Of a stretch of DNA of 29,832 nucleotides, positions 1 to 7,543 are shown one piece after another. The notes under the pieces are model-generated. The model was not told the origin of the DNA. It ran no database searches and worked only from the letters and a program-made list of their open reading frames with translations. The stretch is from Rhizobiaceae bacterium (GTDB lineage: Bacteria > Pseudomonadota > Alphaproteobacteria > Rhizobiales > Rhizobiaceae), in NCBI GenBank assembly GCA_021648425.1, contig JAKISV010000008.1, forward strand, positions 1 to 29,832, read 5' to 3'. Positions within the stretch are counted from its first letter, which is position 1. Every line of letters begins with the position of its first letter. A program made the translations under genes and the position numbers.

Positions 1-1834
1 TATCGCTTTTAATTGAGAAGGTTGCAGTGTCGTTGACGCGGTAGGTATCTTTGTCAGCAAACAGTGCAAGGTCAAAATTCTGGCGATCGTCGCGTTCTTT
101 TTTGACTTTTTTGGTTGTTTCTTCTGATTTGTCATCGGCGAGTGAGTTGTTATCTGTCATGTCACCCACAAGAATTGCAAACTGACCAATAAACTGATCA
201 CGTGGCACCTGGTCTTGTTTGAGGCGGCGTGCAAGATCAAACCCTTCGCGTCCAGCGCGCGGCACCGCAGCATTGAATTGTTCAACGCTCATACCAAATT
301 CGGCGGCGGCCATTTCAAGGGTAAGGTTCCTCTCAAACTGATCTGAAAGAGCAGATATCATTTCGTGCTCGCCATCCAGCATCAGTTTTGGATCGAGGCC
401 AGCAGCAGACATTGCGTCCATAAAACGCTTTTTGTCCATGGCCATCAATTTTTGCATTTCTTCGCGCGGGGGATAAAGTGCCTCCACTTTTTTGCGCGTT
501 TCTGTATCAAATGAGGCTGAGTTCAAAACATAGTCACGAATTTCATCCTGATTTTCGTCTCGAATTCCCTGGGCATGACAACTCATGCAGGAAATGCCGT
601 TGGTGACTTTCAGATCACGTCTACGTGGATCGCGCACAATTTCGGTTGGGCCACTTTCCAGAAAGGCTCCATCTGCTGTAGACAGGTAATAACCCTGAAA
701 ACCATTTGGCAGGGTGAAAATCATCTCACCGCCATCATGTTCAAAACTATCATCACTTTCAGGGCCAAGCGGGAACAGGAACAGGCTTTGTCTGCCTTCG
801 TTGCCGGCAAAATCATAGGAATTCCAGAACGCTCCAAACTTGGTCGAAACGCGTTCGATCATCCGGTTGTTCTGGCTGACGCCTGATTTTTGGAAACCAG
901 CACGGGCCACACGGTTATTTTTGATTTCCTTTTCCAGATCAACGCCCAGCATTTTCTGCAGGCCATCAAAGTCATCGGGTAAATCGAGCAGCTTGTTATA
1001 AAGCGTTGGACGAGGTGCAACAAAAGCAAATACGTCAGCGCGTATTATCGGCGTTTTGGTTTGCGTCTGGTCTTCGATGAACCGGGCGATGGAATTGTCA
1101 TAACGGATCAAAAACGGATTGCTGGCCTGCAGCAAATCCCATTTGTCATCGTCCCAGCCCAAGTCATCCAGATTGACGCGCAAGATAGTGTCGCTTGGTC
1201 CAAATTTCTCATACATAATCGGATCGGGTTCGTAGGTGAGTGAGTTCAGCAATTTCACCGCACCCTGGCGGTAAACTTCCATAGCTTTTTCATCAGAACC
1301 GCCATTATAGAGGTTCACCAGCGACAGATAGCGGGTACGAGCTACGCGATGTTCAGGCAGTTGGCGCAAATCATCAGATATTGCCGCCAGAAAATCGTCA
1401 TCAGATATGAATTCGCGTGAAGAAATAAGTTCCTGCCGGGCCTCGCCTTCGGCTCGAATCCAGGCCGCAATTTTTTCCATGTCGTCGGCTGAAGGCGAAC
1501 TGGCCTCATAATCGCCGTTGTAGACATCATAGGGCATGGTGCCATCCATCATGGTTTTCCACAAACTGGAATTATCCGGGTTGCCAGCAATGACAAGTTT
1601 TTTATCACGTACCATGGCATCAAGGTCGAGAACATTACCGAAATTATTAGCCGGATCTTTGCGTTTTTCCAGTTTGCCAACCTGATGGCAGCGCGCGCAA
1701 CTGGTTTCAAGAATTGCTGTTGCGGCTTTGCGCAGAGATGCCAGATCTTCAGTTGCACCGGCTGATGTTGGAACTGAATTAAAACCCACCATTGCCAGCA
1801 GCGGCAGTAGCACCAAATTAGTTTTCCTAAACAT
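1..1834 (-). CDS. Exported di-heme c-type cytochrome-like protein with start of a DUF4384-like domain (partial, C-terminus off the left edge)
   Basis: The reverse strand is open from an ATG at 1834 to base 1 (611 codons), so the C-terminus lies outside the window. A signal peptide (hydrophobic run at residues 7-25) is followed by a first heme motif CARCH at 46-50 in a context like the planctomycete-type cytochrome domain (PF07635), with a later GNPDNSSLWKTMMDGTMP stretch. A second motif, CMSCH, lies at 416-420. The final visible segment (LFADKDTYRVNDTATFSIKS) resembles the opening of DUF4384 domains. AGGAAGAG stands just upstream of the ATG. I infer a periplasmic redox protein. Substrate and partners are unknown and I do not recognise the middle 250 residues as a named family. 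It lies 48 bp downstream of the OmpA-like gene on the same strand and is probably co-transcribed with it. Confidence 0.75.
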   Translation of the reverse strand, partial: MFRKTNLVLLPLLAMVGFNSVPTSAGATEDLASLRKAATAILETSCARCHQVGKLEKRKDPANNFGNVLDLDAMVRDKKLVIAGNPDNSSLWKTMMDGTMPYDVYNGDYEASSPSADDMEKIAAWIRAEGEARQELISSREFISDDDFLAAISDDLRQLPEHRVARTRYLSLVNLYNGGSDEKAMEVYRQGAVKLLNSLTYEPDPIMYEKFGPSDTILRVNLDDLGWDDDKWDLLQASNPFLIRYDNSIARFIEDQTQTKTPIIRADVFAFVAPRPTLYNKLLDLPDDFDGLQKMLGVDLEKEIKNNRVARAGFQKSGVSQNNRMIERVSTKFGAFWNSYDFAGNEGRQSLFLFPLGPESDDSFEHDGGEMIFTLPNGFQGYYLSTADGAFLESGPTEIVRDPRRRDLKVTNGISCMSCHAQGIRDENQDEIRDYVLNSASFDTETRKKVEALYPPREEMQKLMAMDKKRFMDAMSAAGLDPKLMLDGEHEMISALSDQFERNLTLEMAAAEFGMSVEQFNAAVPRAGREGFDLARRLKQDQVPRDQFIGQFAILVGDMTDNNSLADDKSEETTKKVKKERDDRQNFDLALFADKDTYRVNDTATFSIKSD

Positions 1835-1882
1835 TTTCTCTTCCTTTTTATCAGCCCCGGATTTCACTGATTGTTAATTTCG

Positions 1883-2533
1883 TTATTCGCCCAGATTGAC
1901 GATTTCAACACGGCGGTTAATGCCATTGTTGGGATCATCGCTATTTCGCAACCTGTCTTCGCCAAATCCTGCCACTATCAATTGTTCAGCAGGGACAAAC
2001 ATTTTTTGAGTGAGATAACGTTTTACCGATAGCGCTCTTCGTTCCGACAATTCCTGATTGTATGCTCTGGAGCCTGATGCGTCTGTGTGACCATTGAGCA
2101 TGATTCTGGAATTCGCCAATGAGGGATCAAGCAACGCTTCACCAATTTCATTCAGGTCTCCAAATGAGCTTCCCTCTATACGGTCTGAGTCGTATGCGAA
2201 TAAAATTCGAATGTTGACGGATGGCAGTTCGGATTCTTCAATGATGGCAATCAGCTTTTCGCGTTGCTCTACTTTGATTGCCCTGGTGGCGCCAAGGCTT
2301 TGGATAAAGCCGCGATCATCGGTATCGAGTGCACTTTTGGAATTGTCTTTTTGCGGCGCAGCCAACGAACGCGTCGCCGAAAATGACCGGGTTTTTGATG
2401 TGGTTTTTTGCTGCTGAGGAACCAGCGCTTTTAGAATATCCCCGGAGGAGAGATTTTGTGAATGAGCGGCATTGAAGGAAAAAACGGCAGCAATAAATGC
2501 CAGCGGCGCTGTTATTGAAAATAGTTTTTTCAT
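1883..2533 (-). CDS. OmpA-family periplasmic or outer-membrane protein with C-terminal peptidoglycan-binding domain
   Basis: 216 residues. A clear Sec signal peptide (MKKLFSITAPLAFIAAVFSF, cleaved near AHSQ) is followed by a low-complexity linker of about 70 residues and an OmpA/MotB-type domain at about residues 103-216. The hallmark peptidoglycan-contact motifs NGHTDASGS and NQELSERRALSVKRYL are present, and the domain ends with the usual GINRRVEIV. There is no N-terminal beta-barrel, so this is an OmpA-like anchor domain rather than a porin. The GGAG-type ribosome site is about 13 nt from the ATG, somewhat far. The gene sits immediately upstream of the di-heme protein, which suggests a cell-envelope complex in which it anchors the partner to peptidoglycan. 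That role is inferred. Confidence 0.85.
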   Translation of the reverse strand: MKKLFSITAPLAFIAAVFSFNAAHSQNLSSGDILKALVPQQQKTTSKTRSFSATRSLAAPQKDNSKSALDTDDRGFIQSLGATRAIKVEQREKLIAIIEESELPSVNIRILFAYDSDRIEGSSFGDLNEIGEALLDPSLANSRIMLNGHTDASGSRAYNQELSERRALSVKRYLTQKMFVPAEQLIVAGFGEDRLRNSDDPNNGINRRVEIVNLGE

Positions 2534-2637
2534 GGTACCAGTTTCACTCCCTTGTTAACTTTGCTAATCGCCGTTTTTACCAGCATAAGCAAAAATATTA
2601 CAGGCCCATGGCAGAGCCTAGCATGGAAATAGAACTC

Positions 2638-2660
2638 TATTCATGTTTGTACAGTGAATA
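2638..2660. promoter_or_regulatory. Inverted repeat TATTCA-N11-TGAATA upstream of the OmpA-like gene
   Basis: Perfect 6-bp arms at 2638-2643 and 2655-2660 in the 257-bp gap between the OmpA-like gene and the DUF442 gene. It lies about 105 bp upstream of the OmpA-like start codon, a plausible operator position. No protein can be assigned; the arms are AT-rich and short, so chance is possible. I see nothing else in this gap. Confidence 0.25.
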
Positions 2661-2790
2661 ATATCACACCACGCACCAATAGGCTCTCCCCTTTGTTATC
2701 TTCGGACCCATAGACGTAATTGGTCGCGAATGATGAAAAAGAAGGCCGCTAATTAAAGGGAGAAGGTGTGGATCAATTACGAGTATAGGA

Positions 2791-3231
2791 TCAGGACTTT
2801 TCGTTCAGGCTCTGGGACATCGCAAGACGATCAGCAAGTTTGGAGATATCATAACCGGCAACCGCCGCAGTTGAAATTATCTGTTCAATGGGAGAACCGT
2901 TTTTTCCTTCTGCCAATGCCCAGGCAATTATGCAGCGTGTGCCGGTTCGGCAATAGGCAAGCACCGGCTTTTGTGACTGTTGCTGGCCGGTTGCAAAACT
3001 TTCAGCATCTTCATCGCTGATAAATTTTGGTGAGATCGGCAGGAATTTTACTGCCAGTCCGCTTAAATCAGCCGCTTTTTTGATTGCCAGAAAGTCCGGC
3101 TGATCTTCCGCTTCCCCATCGGGGCGATTACATATGATGGTTTTAAAACCCTGGTCGGCGATTAACTGAACATCTGCGGGTGAAATCTGCCCGCAGACTG
3201 CCAGTTCTTCGTTGATTTTTTTGATATCCAT
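2791..3231 (-). CDS. DUF442 / TIGR01244 family phosphatase-fold protein, copy 1 (Blh N-terminal-domain type)
   Basis: 146 residues of the DUF442 family, a dual-specificity-phosphatase-like fold often linked to sulfur metabolism. Visible signatures are the N-terminal GQISPADVQLIADQGFKTII, the NRPDGE motif, and the active-site-like loop AYCRTGTR, whose cysteine would be the nucleophile. The family is found fused to a metallo-beta-lactamase domain in Blh proteins encoded with BigR in Xylella and Agrobacterium. Here it is a free-standing gene, the last of five genes read from pmpA through the dioxygenase to this point. AGGAG precedes the ATG by about 10 nt. The exact reaction (sulfur transfer or phosphatase) is not established. 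It is paralogous to the adjacent 113-residue gene. Confidence 0.8.
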   Translation of the reverse strand: MDIKKINEELAVCGQISPADVQLIADQGFKTIICNRPDGEAEDQPDFLAIKKAADLSGLAVKFLPISPKFISDEDAESFATGQQQSQKPVLAYCRTGTRCIIAWALAEGKNGSPIEQIISTAAVAGYDISKLADRLAMSQSLNEKS

Positions 3232-3273
3232 CTGTGATATTCTCCTGGCTGAAGCTACACAGGCTCCGGTGTT

Positions 3274-3615
3274 TTAGGCAGCTTTGCTGGCATCCTGCAA
3301 CTTCCACAGGTTTACCGCTCTGGCACCAGAACCGCAATATGCAAGAACAGGGCCAGCCAGTTCTTCCAGAGCAACAGACAGGTTTGAAGCATCGATCGGT
3401 TGAACGGGGCCTGGTGCAACAGGCATATGTTTTGCCTTGATGCCAGCCTTGTGTGCGGCGTTTTCAATTTCATGAAAAGCCGGCTGGCCAGTTCCCTCGC
3501 CATCGGGGCGATTGCAGATAATGGATTTTATCCCCATTCCTGCAATAGCTGGTATGTCAGCGGGTGAAATTTGACCGGTTACATAGTAGTTTTCTGATAT
3601 TTTATGAACACTCAT
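3274..3615 (-). CDS. DUF442 / TIGR01244 family protein, copy 2
   Basis: 113 residues, colinear with the neighbouring copy: GQISPADIPAIAGMGIKSII, NRPDGEGTGQPAF and a cysteine loop AYCGSGARA. It lacks the C-terminal extension of about 30 residues seen in copy 1. The loop differs (CGSGAR against CRTGTR), so the two paralogues may not be redundant. GGAGAGGG stands upstream of the ATG. It lies between the persulfide dioxygenase gene (83 bp away) and copy 1 (42 bp away), all on the minus strand and probably in one transcript. The sulfur-related role is inferred from context and from the Blh fusion proteins. Confidence 0.8.
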   Translation of the reverse strand: MSVHKISENYYVTGQISPADIPAIAGMGIKSIICNRPDGEGTGQPAFHEIENAAHKAGIKAKHMPVAPGPVQPIDASNLSVALEELAGPVLAYCGSGARAVNLWKLQDASKAA

Positions 3616-3698
3616 GGTGCGTTCCCTCTCCTGGATTAAGCCACCAATCGACCTTGGGGCGAATAAATAAATTAATTTCGTTGGAATTTACAGCGCAT

Positions 3699-4580
3699 TT
3701 ACAGCGCATTTACAGGCACTTTGAGCATCTGATTTCCGTCCTCATCAGTTGGCATGTTACCAGCCCTCATATTTACCTGCAAAGAGGGGATAATCAGTTT
3801 GGGCATGCCAAGTGTGGCATCACGCTTTTCGCGCATTTTTACAAACTCTTCTTTGCTGATACCCCCGCCCACGTGAATATTTCTCTCTCTTTCTTCTCTT
3901 ACAGTAGTTTCCCACGCAATATCGCGGCCACCCGGCCCATAATCATGGCACATGAAAAGACCCATTTCGTCCGGCAAGGTGAGTACTTTCTGGATGGAAT
4001 CGTAAAGAATTGAAGCATCTCCACCGGGGAAATCAGCTCGCGCAGAACCACCATCAGGCATGAACAGGGTATCGCCGGTAAATGCCCTGTTACCGTAGAC
4101 ATGCACCATGCAGGCAGGTGTATGGCCCGGAGTGTACATTGCAAAAACGGTCATATTGCCAACGTTATAGGTGTCGCCATCTTTAAACAGGGCGTCAAAC
4201 TGGGAACCGTCTCGTTGGAATTTTGTACCTTCGTTGAAAACTTTCCCGAAAGTCTCCTGAACAATCATGATTTTGTCGCCAATGCCGATTTTACCACCCA
4301 GCTTTTCCTGAATATAGGGCGCGCCGGAGAGGTGGTCGGCATGGACGTGGGTTTCGATGATCCATTCAAGCTTGAGGTTATTATCCTCAATGTAGCTGAT
4401 GATTTTATCAGCGCCTTCATAGCTGATACGGCCAGCTGCATAATCAATATCCATAACGCTGTCGATTACGGCACATGATTGGCTTTCAGGGTCCTTGACC
4501 ACATAGCTGATGGTATTGGTTTGCTCGTCAAAAAAAGCCTCAACCTCAGGCTTGACACTCATATCAACTGGATAATTCAT
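3699..4580 (-). CDS. ETHE1/Blh-like persulfide dioxygenase (metallo-beta-lactamase fold)
   Basis: 293 residues with the metal-binding pattern of the glyoxalase II/ETHE1 branch: THVHADHLSGA near residue 77, PGHTPACMVHV, FTGDTLFMPDGGSARADFPG and a late MCHDYGPGG. The single-metal persulfide dioxygenases of this family oxidise glutathione persulfide to sulfite. The GSARADFPGG segment corresponds to the GxGRTDF-type motif used to tell ETHE1/Blh proteins from true glyoxalase II. The ATG at 4580 is preceded by ACGGAAAA; the internal Met at residue 7 has no ribosome site. Neighbours (two DUF442 genes, sulfur transporter, ArsR repressor) match BigR-type operons. The gene ends in an 11-bp tandem duplication that repeats its own stop region (3688-3709). 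Confidence 0.88.
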   Translation of the reverse strand: MNYPVDMSVKPEVEAFFDEQTNTISYVVKDPESQSCAVIDSVMDIDYAAGRISYEGADKIISYIEDNNLKLEWIIETHVHADHLSGAPYIQEKLGGKIGIGDKIMIVQETFGKVFNEGTKFQRDGSQFDALFKDGDTYNVGNMTVFAMYTPGHTPACMVHVYGNRAFTGDTLFMPDGGSARADFPGGDASILYDSIQKVLTLPDEMGLFMCHDYGPGGRDIAWETTVREERERNIHVGGGISKEEFVKMREKRDATLGMPKLIIPSLQVNMRAGNMPTDEDGNQMLKVPVNAL

Positions 4581-4629
4581 TGGTTTTTTCCGTTCTGCTC
4601 AGCACTTCCTTTGTGCGGCTTGTTGTATA

Positions 4630-4658
4630 TTCGATTTCTCTAATATAATAAATATTAT
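4630..4658. promoter_or_regulatory. Candidate operator upstream of the persulfide dioxygenase gene
   Basis: Two overlapping signals about 50-78 bp upstream of the ATG: ATTC-N8-TAAT at 4630-4645, one base from the ATTC-N8-GAAT motif recalled for SqrR, and a perfect inverted repeat TAATAT-N5-ATATTA at 4642-4658. The region is very AT-rich. It is a reasonable place for the divergently encoded ArsR repressor to act, but this is inference. Confidence 0.35.
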
Positions 4659-4736
4659 TTCGAGTTCAAGTCTAAAATGCGGCTATGACAATCTTTGCAG
4701 ATTAGACCGATATTCGCATGACCTTTGCCTGCAGCA

Positions 4737-5174
4737 TCAAATGGTAGAGGGTCGCTGCCATGCGTTGTTTAGGGTGCGGGCAACCACAATTCCAACTATC
4801 ATCGAAGCAAAAAACAACAGGGCTGAACTTTCACCCATGCCTAAAGCAGGAATTGAGCCGCCGGGGCAAAACCCTGAAATTCCCCAGCCTACACCAAACA
4901 TGGTGGAGCCGGTTAGAAGGCGCGCATCAATGGTGATATTCTTTGGCACGGCAAATCTGTCAGTCAAAACCGGTTTTGGAAATTTTCCAAATACCAGCCG
5001 ATAGCCAATCATTGCTGTCACTAATGCGCTGGCCATGACAATTGCCAGGCTTGGGTCCCAGGTGCCAAAAAGATCGAAGAAATTCAGAACTTTTGCCGGA
5101 TTGATCATGCCGGAGATTGCGATGCCTGTGCCAAAAACCAATCCGATCAACAGTGCGGTAACAAAGCTTTTCAT
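4737..5174 (-). CDS. YeeE/YedE (PmpB-type) sulfur transporter half, DUF6691-like
   Basis: 145 residues from the ATG at 5174, with about four membrane segments. Conserved stretches are GLVFGTGIAISGMINPAKVL at the start and GVGWGISGFCPGGSIPAL in the second half; the buried FCPGG cysteine is typical of YeeE/YedE proteins, which move thiosulfate or other reduced sulfur. The open frame extends upstream to 5459, but that part overlaps the preceding transporter gene out of frame and is not membrane-like, so I chose the ATG two bases after the upstream stop. GGAG at the end of the upstream gene serves as ribosome site. It pairs with the next gene as a two-protein transporter. Confidence 0.85.
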   Translation of the reverse strand: MKSFVTALLIGLVFGTGIAISGMINPAKVLNFFDLFGTWDPSLAIVMASALVTAMIGYRLVFGKFPKPVLTDRFAVPKNITIDARLLTGSTMFGVGWGISGFCPGGSIPALGMGESSALLFFASMIVGIVVARTLNNAWQRPSTI

Positions 5175-5176
5175 TA

Positions 5177-5599
5177 TTATGCTCCAATCACGTGGCGGAT
5201 GACGTAGACGGTTATAAATGTCACCGCCATGAAAGTTACCGTTGCGGCAAGTGAACGGATTGAAAACCTTGCCAGGCCGCATACGCCGTGGCCGGAAGTA
5301 CAACCAGAGGAGAAGAATACACCTAAGCCGACGATTATCCCGCCAACGACAAGGCTGGTTTGGGAAACGGGGACTGAATAGGCGACAGGTGAACCTGAAG
5401 CAATGATTATTGCAGGGGCCAATATTGCGCCTGCGACAAAAGCGACACGCCATCCCCAATCACTGGCGATGGGTGGAATTAGGCCCGATACTATCCCTGT
5501 CATGCCAGCGATTCGTCCGTGGAACAGCATAAGCAGGACTGATGAAAGGCCAATCAGGAAACCGCCAGCCAAAGAAAACCAAGGGGTAAACTCAGTCAT
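5177..5599 (-). CDS. YeeE/YedE (PmpA-type) sulfur transporter half
   Basis: 140 residues, strongly hydrophobic with about four membrane spans. It has FHGRIAGMTGIVSGL near the start and the signature FSSGCTSGHGVCGLARFS in the second half; the cysteine in SGCTSGHG is the conserved thiosulfate-relay residue of the TsuA/YeeE family. It is first in the minus-strand reactive-sulfur transcript and divergent from the ArsR regulator. In many sulfur oxidisers such pairs lie next to sulfide- or thiosulfate-responsive repressors. Direction of transport and substrate (thiosulfate, sulfite or sulfane sulfur) cannot be told from sequence. Confidence 0.86.
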   Translation of the reverse strand: MTEFTPWFSLAGGFLIGLSSVLLMLFHGRIAGMTGIVSGLIPPIASDWGWRVAFVAGAILAPAIIIASGSPVAYSVPVSQTSLVVGGIIVGLGVFFSSGCTSGHGVCGLARFSIRSLAATVTFMAVTFITVYVIRHVIGA

Positions 5600-5668
5600 A
5601 AATATTTCCTTCGTTGTAATTGAATATAGCTGATAGCTGTCTTGGGAAGTCGGCCGGATTCATCGCGG

Positions 5669-5684
5669 ATTTGGCAATGAGAAT
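5669..5684. promoter_or_regulatory. Near-match SqrR-type site in the pmpA-arsR divergent region
   Basis: ATTT-N8-GAAT, one base from ATTC-N8-GAAT, 70 bp upstream of the pmpA start and 74 bp upstream of the arsR start. It is central in the divergent promoter region, where a shared operator would be expected. A second near-match, ATTA-N8-GAAT, covers 5748-5763. Confidence 0.35.
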
Positions 5685-5741
5685 ACCAATCCACTCAAAT
5701 TCGTCCTCCAAGACTTTTCACTTGCAGGATATAACAGTTGA

Positions 5742-5754
5742 TGCTAAATTAGCA
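5742..5754. promoter_or_regulatory. Palindrome TGCTAA-A-TTAGCA directly before the ArsR start codon
   Basis: Perfect 6-1-6 palindrome ending three bases before the proposed ATG at 5758, followed by a second palindrome TGAATATTCA at 5759-5768. The placement fits an autoregulatory operator covering the transcript start or leader. It also explains the lack of a recognisable ribosome site here. Confidence 0.4.
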
Positions 5755-5757
5755 AGT

Positions 5758-6117
5758 ATGAATATTCAAGATATGGAACAAAACGCTGAAAAAGCGGCCG
5801 AGCTGATGACAATGATGTCAAACCCGAACCGGTTACTGATTCTTTGTCAGTTACTGGAAGGTGAAAAATGCGTCATGGAGTTAGCGGATGCCGTTGGCCT
5901 GTCTCAATCAGCATTATCGCAACATCTGGCAAAATTGCGGGGTGGCAAACTGGTGGCAACCAGGCGCGATGCACAGACAATCAATTATTCTCTGGCCAGT
6001 GGCGAAGTAGAAGCCGTAATGATGGTGCTTTATAATCTATATTGCAGCCCTGAGGACGACACCGATACTAACGTCAGCGCCAAAAGTGTTCCTGACAAAG
6101 ACTGTCAACTTCGTTGA
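5758..6117 (+). CDS. ArsR-family transcriptional repressor, BigR/SqrR-like sulfide or persulfide sensor
   Basis: 119 residues from the ATG at 5758. The winged helix-turn-helix is clear: MSNPNRLLILCQLLEGEKC, then ELADAVGLSQSALSQHLAKL as recognition helix and a wing with RRDAQTINYSL. Cysteines lie at 30, 38 and 96. The C30-C96 spacing of 66 equals that of the dithiol pair in SqrR (C41/C107) and BigR (C42/C108), which form a disulfide or tetrasulfide on exposure to persulfides and release DNA. The frame opens further upstream at 5620, but that 46-residue stretch is unlike the family. No strong ribosome site is seen at 5758 or at the next Met (5773). It is divergent from the sulfur transporter operon and probably represses it and itself. 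Confidence 0.88.
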   Translation: MNIQDMEQNAEKAAELMTMMSNPNRLLILCQLLEGEKCVMELADAVGLSQSALSQHLAKLRGGKLVATRRDAQTINYSLASGEVEAVMMVLYNLYCSPEDDTDTNVSAKSVPDKDCQLR

Positions 6118-6135
6118 GCTAATTCACCCAAAGAA

Positions 6136-6164
6136 AAAGGCCATGCAGCGAATGCATGGCCTTT
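6136..6164. terminator. Bidirectional rho-independent terminator between arsR and fccB
   Basis: Perfect 12-bp stem (6136-6147 with 6153-6164) closed by a five-base loop, GCGAA. It is followed by GTTTTTTGTTG on the plus strand and by a T-rich run on the minus strand. It serves the convergent arsR (+) and fccB (-) transcripts. Confidence 0.9.
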
Positions 6165-6190
6165 GTTTTTTGTTGATGAAGCAATCAGTC

Positions 6191-7474
6191 TTAACTGAAC
6201 ATGTCGGCAGTGATACCTGAATACCAACCTTCAGACTCTTCATAAGTAGCCTTGCGGGTTGCTTCATCTTCACCGTTTTTGGAGATGAATTTGTCGACGA
6301 CGTCGATTTTTTCTGCTCCCGCTTTATAGCTGGCTCCAACTTTAACACCGTCATTGTCGGAGATCAGACTCCAGCAGGTGTTGGCAAAGCGTGCTTCAAA
6401 CACTTTTGAACCAGTCAATTCGCCGCGAATTGCATTTGCAGCAACCTTGGCTTGTGAATTGGCGGAGAAACCCGACTTGGGCATGGATTTGGCTACAGAA
6501 GCATCACCCAGAACATAAATGTTCGGGTCGGCTTTTGAGGCCATGGTGGCAGGCATGATTGGTGCCCAATCACCATCAGTTACACCGGCATTCATAGCAA
6601 TAGCACCGGCTTTTTGAGCAGGAACAACACTTGCCGCATCGGCTTTGAATGTATCCAGATCAGTTTCGATTTCCATAGTGTCGGGATTAACATTCTTGAT
6701 GCCACCATGCACTTCTGATGAAATCCACTCGATCATACCATCGTAATGACGCTGCCATCCATCCTCGAACAAGCCCTGTTTGGAAAATTTCGGCTTAGTG
6801 TCCAGTATGATAATTTTTGCCGTCGGATTGTTCTTTTTCAAATAGTTGGCAATCATTGAAACGCGTTCGTAGGGTCCTGGAGGGCAACGGAACGGGTTTG
6901 GCGGAGGCACCATGACAAATGTGCCACCTTCAGGCATGTTTGCCACACGGTGCTTGATAGCCTGCACCTGCGTTCCCGACTTCCAGCCGTGGGGCATTTT
7001 GGATTGCGCTTCAACGGAATAACCAGGAACGCTGTCATATTTCATGTCGATACCTGGTGAAATCACCAGTTTATCGTAAGAAATCGATGCGCCGGAAGCC
7101 AGTATGACTTTTTTGTTGGCCCCATCGACAGATGCAGCCCAGTCATGCACCACGTTGACACCGTGATTGTTGGCAAGGCCATCATAGCCATGGCCAATGG
7201 ATGCATATTCACGAAAATCACCCAGGTACAGATTTGAGAAAAAGCACGTGTAGTAACGCTTGGAAGGCTCGATCAGGATAACATCAATCTCACCTTTTGA
7301 ATCCTTGGCGATATAGCGTGCAGCTGTCGCACCACCTGCACCACCGCCGATTACCACAACTTTGGGCTTTGCCCCGTGGGACGCGGCACCGGTAACATTG
7401 GGCATGGCCAGTGCACCGGCTGCAGCAGTAGTGCCCAGCAATGCGCTGAATTGTCTTCTGTTAATTTTGGTCAT
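6191..7474 (-). CDS. fccB: Flavocytochrome c sulfide dehydrogenase, flavoprotein subunit
   Basis: 427 residues from the ATG at 7474, which has GGAGG nine bases upstream; the in-frame GTG at 7489 would lie inside that ribosome site. A twin-arginine signal (NRRQFSALLGTTAAAGALA) is followed by the FAD fold VVVIGGGAGGATAARYI. The cysteine in RYYTCFFSN (residue 77) matches the covalent FAD-linking Cys of FccB. FRCPPGPYERVSMIA (Cys197) and FANTCWSL (Cys367) match the pair forming the redox-active disulfide near the flavin. FccB oxidises sulfide in the periplasm and passes electrons to the cytochrome subunit encoded directly upstream. It may equally be called SoxF given the sox context. Confidence 0.93.
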   Translation of the reverse strand: MTKINRRQFSALLGTTAAAGALAMPNVTGAASHGAKPKVVVIGGGAGGATAARYIAKDSKGEIDVILIEPSKRYYTCFFSNLYLGDFREYASIGHGYDGLANNHGVNVVHDWAASVDGANKKVILASGASISYDKLVISPGIDMKYDSVPGYSVEAQSKMPHGWKSGTQVQAIKHRVANMPEGGTFVMVPPPNPFRCPPGPYERVSMIANYLKKNNPTAKIIILDTKPKFSKQGLFEDGWQRHYDGMIEWISSEVHGGIKNVNPDTMEIETDLDTFKADAASVVPAQKAGAIAMNAGVTDGDWAPIMPATMASKADPNIYVLGDASVAKSMPKSGFSANSQAKVAANAIRGELTGSKVFEARFANTCWSLISDNDGVKVGASYKAGAEKIDVVDKFISKNGEDEATRKATYEESEGWYSGITADMFS

Positions 7475-7543
7475 TTGTATTTCCTCCACAATAAACCATT
7501 TTTCTTTTTTGATATTCCAGAAATAGATGCTTTCATTTCTTGG

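Noticed and set aside
1061..1758. Several short frames on both strands in the first 1.8 kb
   Set aside because: All lie within the continuous minus-strand frame of the di-heme protein, which has signal peptide and heme motifs.
3688..3709. 11-bp tandem repeat (TTACAGCGCAT twice) at the dioxygenase stop
   Set aside because: It is a simple local duplication of the last codons and stop; the protein is unaffected and no function is suggested.
3564..4013. 149-codon plus-strand frame across the dioxygenase 3' end
   Set aside because: It overlaps the real dioxygenase and DUF442 genes on the opposite strand and shows no protein family features.
5175..5459. N-terminal extension of the second YeeE/YedE gene up to 5459
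   Set aside because: It overlaps the first transporter gene out of frame, is Arg/Cys-rich rather than hydrophobic, and the ATG at 5174 has a good ribosome site directly after the upstream stop.
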